Below, piece after piece: positions 13,647 through 16,324 of a stretch of DNA of 16,324 nucleotides (the first letter of the stretch is position 1; each line of letters opens with the position of its first letter). This DNA comes from UBA2283 sp041658955 (GTDB lineage: Bacteria > Patescibacteriota > Microgenomatia > UBA12405): contig JBAZZE010000022.1 in the NCBI GenBank assembly GCA_041658955.1, positions 1 through 16,324 on the forward strand, in the 5' to 3' direction. The position numbers were made by a program, and so were the translations under genes. The notes beneath the pieces are model-generated. The model was not told where the DNA came from and made no database searches. It saw nothing but the letters and a program-made list of their open reading frames with translations.

Positions 13647-13675
13647 TTGACTTGTCTTATATATTTTGTTATAGT
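13647..13675 (+). promoter_or_regulatory. Strong sigma70-type promoter of a short RNA unit
   Basis: TTGACT (13647-13652) and TATAGT (13670-13675) are separated by exactly 17 nt, making this the best-matching complete promoter in the window. The predicted start is about 13682, immediately before a terminator-like hairpin and not before any gene. Confidence 0.75.
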
Positions 13676-13681
13676 AGCCAC

Positions 13682-13727
13682 AGATCCCGGGGTGGCTCCT
13701 CTAAAAAGCATGCTCTGGGATTTTTTT
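13682..13727 (+). ncRNA. Candidate 46-nt small RNA ending in its own terminator
   Basis: Transcription from the promoter at 13647 would yield about 46 nt and no open frame. ATCCCGGGG (13684-13692) pairs with CTCTGGGAT (13713-13721), 9 bp with two G·U pairs, followed by a 7-T run (13721-13727). The loop contains CCTCTAAAAAGC. An alternative fold pairs GGGG (13689-13692) with CCTC (13698-13701), leaving GCT in the loop able to pair with AGC after the A-run. The next gene has its own promoter, so this may be a stand-alone RNA; an attenuator for the 80-residue gene is the alternative. No family was recognised. Confidence 0.5.
13684..13727 (+). terminator. Intrinsic terminator with 7-T tract
   Basis: The hairpin described for the small RNA, ATCCCGGGG with CTCTGGGAT followed by TTTTTTT, has the proper rightward orientation. 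It could also end transcripts of the lysozyme-like gene that stops at 13627. Confidence 0.75.
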
Positions 13728-13761
13728 GGTCTAAAGACGGGTAAATAAAATATATTGGTGG

Positions 13762-13790
13762 TTGAGAAATTATTTTAGCTTGAGTAGAAT
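13762..13790 (+). promoter_or_regulatory. Promoter of the 80-residue gene
   Basis: TTGAGA (13762-13767) and TAGAAT (13785-13790) are spaced by 17 nt. The predicted start at about 13797 gives a 5' leader of about 17 nt before the ATG at 13814, without a Shine-Dalgarno motif. Confidence 0.65.
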
Positions 13791-13813
13791 AGCGCAGACT
13801 AATTTAAACAAAA

Positions 13814-14056
13814 ATGTGTGAAGAGTGTGTCACTAAAATCCGTAGCGCTCAAGTTGGAGATGTGTTTACGGTGTGTTCAAATATGCTTTTACCTACCCAA
13901 CCAAACGATGGAAAAATTTCAATGACTCCCGGCCCAATTGAGGTATGTCTAGATCGGGGAAGAGTTCTGGTAATTCACGGGAATCATCGATTTTATGAAA
14001 ATAAGGTTGGAGAAATTAGGGTAAGAAAGGCTCAAAATCCATATTCCGATTACTAG
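13814..14056 (+). CDS. Small hypothetical protein with a GNHR motif, 80 residues
   Basis: The protein begins MCEECVTKIRSAQVGDVFTV, with a CxxC pair at residues 2-5 and two further cysteines. The middle has 'MTPGPIEVCLDRGRVLVIHG', then NHRFYENK and a basic end (EIRVRKAQNP). The 'VLVIHGNHRFYE' stretch recalls the 'IDGNHRY' pattern of ParB/Srx-like proteins, but the rest of that domain is absent, so I would not name it. It has its own well-formed promoter just downstream of the 46-nt RNA unit, and efp follows 44 nt later with a separate promoter. No transmembrane segment. The composition and promoter support a real gene; function unknown. Confidence 0.65.
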   Translation: MCEECVTKIRSAQVGDVFTVCSNMLLPTQPNDGKISMTPGPIEVCLDRGRVLVIHGNHRFYENKVGEIRVRKAQNPYSDY

Positions 14057-14065
14057 ACTCGTAGG

Positions 14066-14094
14066 TAGACGAATTTATTATCACGAGGTACAAT
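14066..14094 (+). promoter_or_regulatory. Promoter of efp, leaderless arrangement
   Basis: TAGACG (14066-14071) and TACAAT (14089-14094) are spaced by 17 nt, and the -10 box ends 6 nt before the ATG at 14101. Transcription would begin at the start codon. This is the clearest leaderless promoter in the window because both boxes are recognisable. Confidence 0.6.
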
Positions 14095-14100
14095 CCGTCT

Positions 14101-14667
14101 ATGGGAATGATATCAACCGCACAACTAAAAAGAGGAATTTATATTATTTTTCATGACGAACCACATATGGTGGTCGACATGACTTTTGTATCCCCAGGAA
14201 AAGGATCGGCTTTTTATAAAGTAAAACAAAAATCACTATATTCCGGTAGAGTTGTGGAATATACCTATAAATCAGGTGAAAAAATAGAAGAGGTATTGGT
14301 AGAAACTCATGAAGCAGAATACTCATATTTTGATGGCGAAAACTACGTCTTTATTGAACCAAGAACTTTTGAACAATACACGGTAGCTGCAGATGTAGTT
14401 GGTGATGACAAAATATATCTAAAAGAAGGCCTACTGTATCGAATCAAATTTTACGAAGAAAAACCGGTGGGTGTGACCATGCCCAAGAGTATTGTCTGTA
14501 AAGTGGTGGAAGCAGAAAACTCAGTCAAAGGAGACACAGCTACTTCAGCTATGAAAAACGCGATTCTAGATACTGGTGCCAAAGTTTTGGTTCCCTTGTT
14601 CATCAAGGTTGGAGAAGAAGTGTCGATCAGTACTGAAAATGGGACTTATCTTTCGAGAAAGAACTAG
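14101..14667 (+). CDS. efp: Elongation factor P
   Basis: EF-P binds the ribosome E-site side and rescues stalling at polyproline. All three beta-barrel domains are present in 188 residues: domain I with 'SPGKGSAF', where the modifiable lysine falls at Lys34 exactly as in E. coli; domain II around 'EYSYFDGENYVFIEPRTFEQ'; and domain III with 'VKGDTATSAMKNAILDTGAK' and 'VPLFIKVGEEVSI'. The start is the ATG at 14101; one at residue 3 (14107) is possible. It may matter that this genome encodes several Pro-rich proteins (the PBP tail and both exported proteins downstream), natural clients of EF-P. The modification enzymes EpmA/YmfI/EarP are not in the window. It has its own promoter. Confidence 0.97.
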   Translation: MGMISTAQLKRGIYIIFHDEPHMVVDMTFVSPGKGSAFYKVKQKSLYSGRVVEYTYKSGEKIEEVLVETHEAEYSYFDGENYVFIEPRTFEQYTVAADVVGDDKIYLKEGLLYRIKFYEEKPVGVTMPKSIVCKVVEAENSVKGDTATSAMKNAILDTGAKVLVPLFIKVGEEVSISTENGTYLSRKN

Positions 14668-14784
14668 TCTTTCGATACTTACATAATTTCTCGTTGGCGA
14701 ATTTTTTAATTCCAGTGAGGTCTACGACGTAGGCTCAACGAACTAAAAAATTACTAAATTCGAAATTTGCTCGTATCAAGTATC
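14657..14784. repeat. Large imperfect fold-back between convergent genes, likely terminator region
   Basis: Nested arms are centred near 14727-14729: GATACTT 14674-14680 with AAGTATC 14778-14784; AATTTTTTA 14700-14708 with TAAAAAATT 14744-14752; TGAG 14716-14719 with CTCA 14734-14737 around a CTAC/GTAG tip. TCGTTG 14691-14696 also pairs with CAACGA 14736-14741 and would cross the A/T helix as a pseudoknot. A smaller hairpin, GAAAGA 14657-14662 with TCTTTC 14668-14673, spans the efp stop. Position between convergent efp and the 14789 gene suggests bidirectional termination, but there is no clean T-tract. Confidence 0.5.
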
Positions 14785-14788
14785 ACTT

Positions 14789-15172
14789 CTATAATCCGAC
14801 TTCGGTATCGATCTGGGGAGGGTTGAAATTTATGCCGGTGTTGACGTTATTATCAACTTCCTGAAATTTATCTCTTAGATCTTGTGGTAGTTTGGTAGTA
14901 TCAGGGTTTTCGGTAGGCAAGGGGGTGATATCGGGAGTAGGGGTAGGGGTAACTCTTCCAGGAGCTCGGGGAGTTCGTCTGGCGAATGAGGTAATCATCG
15001 CTAATAATAAGAGTAGTAACACTACTGCGCCTAATCCAACCAATAATCTTAGCTTGGGATCTTCTGGAAGTGACCAACCAAATAGTTTGAACTTTTTATT
15101 TACTAGTTCTTGATCTTCTTTGGTCTGAAGTGGGTTGAGATTATCGAGATCTTGATTTTGATAGTCGTCCAT
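14789..15172 (-). CDS. Single-span membrane protein of unknown function, 127 residues
   Basis: An acidic cytoplasmic N-terminus (about residues 1-40, including 'EDQELVNKKFKLFGWSLPED') precedes a Leu/Val-rich transmembrane segment at about 42-62. Basic residues follow (ARRTPRAPGR), then a Pro/Thr-rich segment 'VTPTPTPDITPLP' and a polar C-terminus ending near 'NNVNTGINFNPP'. It begins with the ATG that shares one base with the stop of the upstream gene (TAATG at 15172), so translation is coupled and the two products probably act together at the cell surface. The topology of the long tail is uncertain. The PT-rich linker matches those in the upstream partner and in the PBP. No family was recognised. 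Confidence 0.8.
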   Translation of the reverse strand: MDDYQNQDLDNLNPLQTKEDQELVNKKFKLFGWSLPEDPKLRLLVGLGAVVLLLLLLAMITSFARRTPRAPGRVTPTPTPDITPLPTENPDTTKLPQDLRDKFQEVDNNVNTGINFNPPQIDTEVGL

Positions 15173-16032
15173 TATTGAGAATAAAACTTAGTAACAATAA
15201 GTTTGAGGTCAGCAGAAATTTCCCGAAGATAGTTATTGCTCTTATTTAATTCCAATTTTGAGTCTGGATAAAAATTTGAGAACTTGGTTTGACTTTGATT
15301 TTTGCGAGTGAACGTCAGGGCGGAATTAAATGATGTAGAAATTAGGTCTGATTTTACAGTCAGACTACTGATCCATTGCTGACTTTCGGGTCGGATACTG
15401 GGGTTATTACGGATGTCGGTGGCTATCTCTTGGAGCTTATCCAAAGTTAATTGACGAAGATTGATCTCATGTTGGACTAGGGATGTGTAGATTACACCCT
15501 GAATGACGATATATTTTTCCTTAAAATCTTCGGTCCATTTTTTAAGATCATCGTCGTTGTTAATGGCGGGAACAACGGTGATTTGTTCGGTAAACCAAGC
15601 TTCCCATTTACCTAGATCAATTTGATTTTTTTCAGTTTGAGTGGGATTGGCTGACTTGTAGTCATCTAATAGGACTCGCAATGCCAATAAATATGACTTG
15701 AAGGCTTTATTGCGGCTATTTATGGCACTAATGGCAGCCGAGAATTTTTCTTTTTGAGTGGTGATGGTGCCGTACTTGGTATAAACCCGTTTTTTATCGA
15801 CATAAACTAGATAGTCTTGTTGGTACTGATCATATTGAAAAAGATAATCGTTTTTATATTGATCAAACAATCGAGGGGTTGGAGTTGGAGGAATGGGTGT
15901 AGCAGTAGCCGAGGCAGTCGCCGTAATTTCTGGAGTAACAATATTAGCCGAAGGTGAGGCAGAAATTGTTGACTCTTGGGCCACAATTGGTGAACTTCCT
16001 GATAGGATCAGTAAAAACAGTAAAAACCACAT
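15172..16032 (-). CDS. Exported helical protein of unknown function, 286 residues
   Basis: A signal peptide is plausible: hydrophobic WFLLFLLILSGSSPIVA, with cleavage after about residue 18 (VAQES). A Ser/Thr/Pro-rich linker follows (about residues 19-55, including 'TPIPPTPTPRLFDQYKND'). The rest is predicted helical with many Tyr/Gln/Asp/Lys residues (YLFQYDQYQQDYLVYVDKK; 'LTLDKLQEIATDIRNNPSIR') and ends 'LKLIVTKFYSQ'. There are no cysteines, catalytic motifs or repeats with clear period. A -10-like TATATT (16043-16038) lies 5 nt before the ATG, and tRNA-Lys ends 22 nt upstream. It is coupled to the 14789 membrane protein (TAATG). I infer a surface or periplasmic structural or adhesion-type component, without evidence of specific function. 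Confidence 0.82.
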   Translation of the reverse strand: MWFLLFLLILSGSSPIVAQESTISASPSANIVTPEITATASATATPIPPTPTPRLFDQYKNDYLFQYDQYQQDYLVYVDKKRVYTKYGTITTQKEKFSAAISAINSRNKAFKSYLLALRVLLDDYKSANPTQTEKNQIDLGKWEAWFTEQITVVPAINNDDDLKKWTEDFKEKYIVIQGVIYTSLVQHEINLRQLTLDKLQEIATDIRNNPSIRPESQQWISSLTVKSDLISTSFNSALTFTRKNQSQTKFSNFYPDSKLELNKSNNYLREISADLKLIVTKFYSQ

Positions 16033-16037
16033 AAATA

Positions 16038-16043
16038 AATATA
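16038..16043 (-). promoter_or_regulatory. -10-like box before the exported protein gene
   Basis: TATATT on the minus strand ends 5 nt before the ATG at 16032. The -35 region would fall inside tRNA-Lys and shows no match (CTCACG), so readthrough from the tRNA cluster is an alternative source of transcript. Confidence 0.35.
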
Positions 16044-16053
16044 ACAGATTATG

Positions 16054-16126
16054 TGGGTCGCGTGAGACTCGAACTCACGACCAATCGCTTAAGAGGCGAT
16101 TGCTCTACCGACTGAGCTAGCGACCC
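16054..16126 (-). tRNA. tRNA-Lys (CTT)
   Basis: Acceptor GGGTCGC/GCGACCC, D-arm GCTC...GAGC, anticodon stem ATCGC/GCGAT with loop CTCTTAA (anticodon CTT), 5-nt variable loop, T-arm GTGAG/CTCAC with loop TTCGAGT. Discriminator A; the next bases are CAT, so CCA is not encoded and must be added by a nucleotidyltransferase. Confidence 0.97.
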
Positions 16127-16154
16127 GAATTAAGGTCAATTTTACCACTACTTG

Positions 16155-16226
16155 TACGCCCAGGGGGAATCGAACCCTCATCACCAGTTCCGAAGACTGG
16201 TACTCTATCCATTGAGCTATAGGCGC
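16155..16226 (-). tRNA. tRNA-Arg (TCG)
   Basis: Acceptor GCGCCTA/TGGGCGT begins with a G1·U72 wobble. The D-arm is GCTC...GAGT, the anticodon stem CCAGT/ACTGG with loop CTTCGGA (anticodon TCG), a 4-nt variable loop, and T-arm GAGGG/CCCCC with an A·C mismatch at the second pair; T-loop TTCGATT. No CCA is encoded (discriminator A then CAA). Confidence 0.94.
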
Positions 16227-16235
16227 ATAACTTCG

Positions 16236-16309
16236 TATCCTCGACAGGGATCGGACCTGTGACCTCTTCCTTAGAAGGGAAGCGCTCTATCCAACTGAGC
16301 TACGAGGAC
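16236..16309 (-). tRNA. tRNA-Arg (TCT), unusual T-loop
   Basis: Acceptor GTCCTCG/CGAGGAT also begins with G1·U72. D-arm GCTC...GAGC, anticodon stem CTTCC/GGAAG with loop CTTCTAA (anticodon TCT), variable loop AGGTC, T-arm ACAGG/CCTGT. The T-loop reads TCCGATC, placing C rather than the near-universal U at position 55. No CCA is encoded. It reads agmatine-free AGA/AGG codons; there is nothing else recognisable from 16310 to 16324. Confidence 0.93.
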
Positions 16310-16324
16310 AACTCCACACTAACA

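Noticed and set aside
13682..13727. PreQ1-I riboswitch identity for the 46-nt RNA
   Set aside because: Size and A-rich tail are suggestive, but the conserved loop and tail sequence of that class is not present.
14657..14788. Insertion-sequence or MITE assignment of the fold-back
   Set aside because: No flanking target duplication or transposase was seen and the arms are too imperfect; copy number cannot be judged from one window.
1..16324. CRISPR array, prophage, defence or toxin-antitoxin system
   Set aside because: No regularly spaced repeats, phage genes, nuclease or toxin-antitoxin pairs were found; the small unknown genes show no such signatures.

Overview
The window looks like ordinary, densely packed chromosome from a member of the Candidate Phyla Radiation (Patescibacteria), most likely the Microgenomates side. 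The reasons are cut-down housekeeping proteins (ThrRS without a TGS domain, PheT without its tRNA-binding OB insert, trigger factor without a PPIase domain), secreted proteins with Pro/Thr-rich 'PTPTP' linkers, a coiled-coil protein resembling a Microgenomates-type uncharacterised family, low GC, and a near absence of Shine-Dalgarno motifs. The taxonomic placement is an inference. The standard genetic code fits every gene (TGA acts as a stop).

Layout. 1-1651: 3'-truncated recG (minus). 1676-4437: a 39-residue membrane peptide overlapping, by ATGA, a class A penicillin-binding protein (plus). 4438-5250: two tiny unknown minus-strand genes, a strong intrinsic terminator and a structured RNA-like segment. 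5249-10948: one long minus-strand translation operon, thrS-infC-rpmI-rplT-(attenuator-like terminator)-pheS-pheT, with the same gene order as the Escherichia coli cluster. 11067-11143: tRNA-Val(GAC). 11165-12982: a small Cys-containing unknown, a coiled-coil unknown and a short trigger factor (minus). 13001-14667 (plus): a membrane-anchored lysozyme-like protein, an orphan promoter/hairpin/terminator cassette of about 46 nt, an 80-residue unknown and efp. 14668-14788: a large imperfect fold-back between convergent genes. 14789-16032: two coupled minus-strand genes for an anchored and an exported unknown protein. 16054-16309: tRNA-Lys(CTT), tRNA-Arg(TCG) and tRNA-Arg(TCT), minus strand.

How the genes work together. 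Most genes serve translation: initiation factor IF3, ribosomal proteins L35 and L20, two aminoacyl-tRNA synthetases, EF-P, trigger factor at the ribosome exit and four tRNAs. A second theme is the cell envelope: the bifunctional peptidoglycan synthase with its small coupled membrane peptide, the lysozyme-like protein, and the secreted/anchored pair. RecG is the only DNA-repair gene.

The most notable signals are regulatory rather than a new enzyme system: (i) a terminator/antiterminator pair just before pheS whose 3' arm carries the only good Shine-Dalgarno-like motif seen here; (ii) the 46-nt transcription unit at 13647-13727; (iii) a structured segment plus terminator in front of the small gene at 4504; and (iv) several -10 boxes only 5-10 nt before start codons, suggesting leaderless mRNAs. 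No CRISPR array, insertion sequence, prophage or defence locus was seen.
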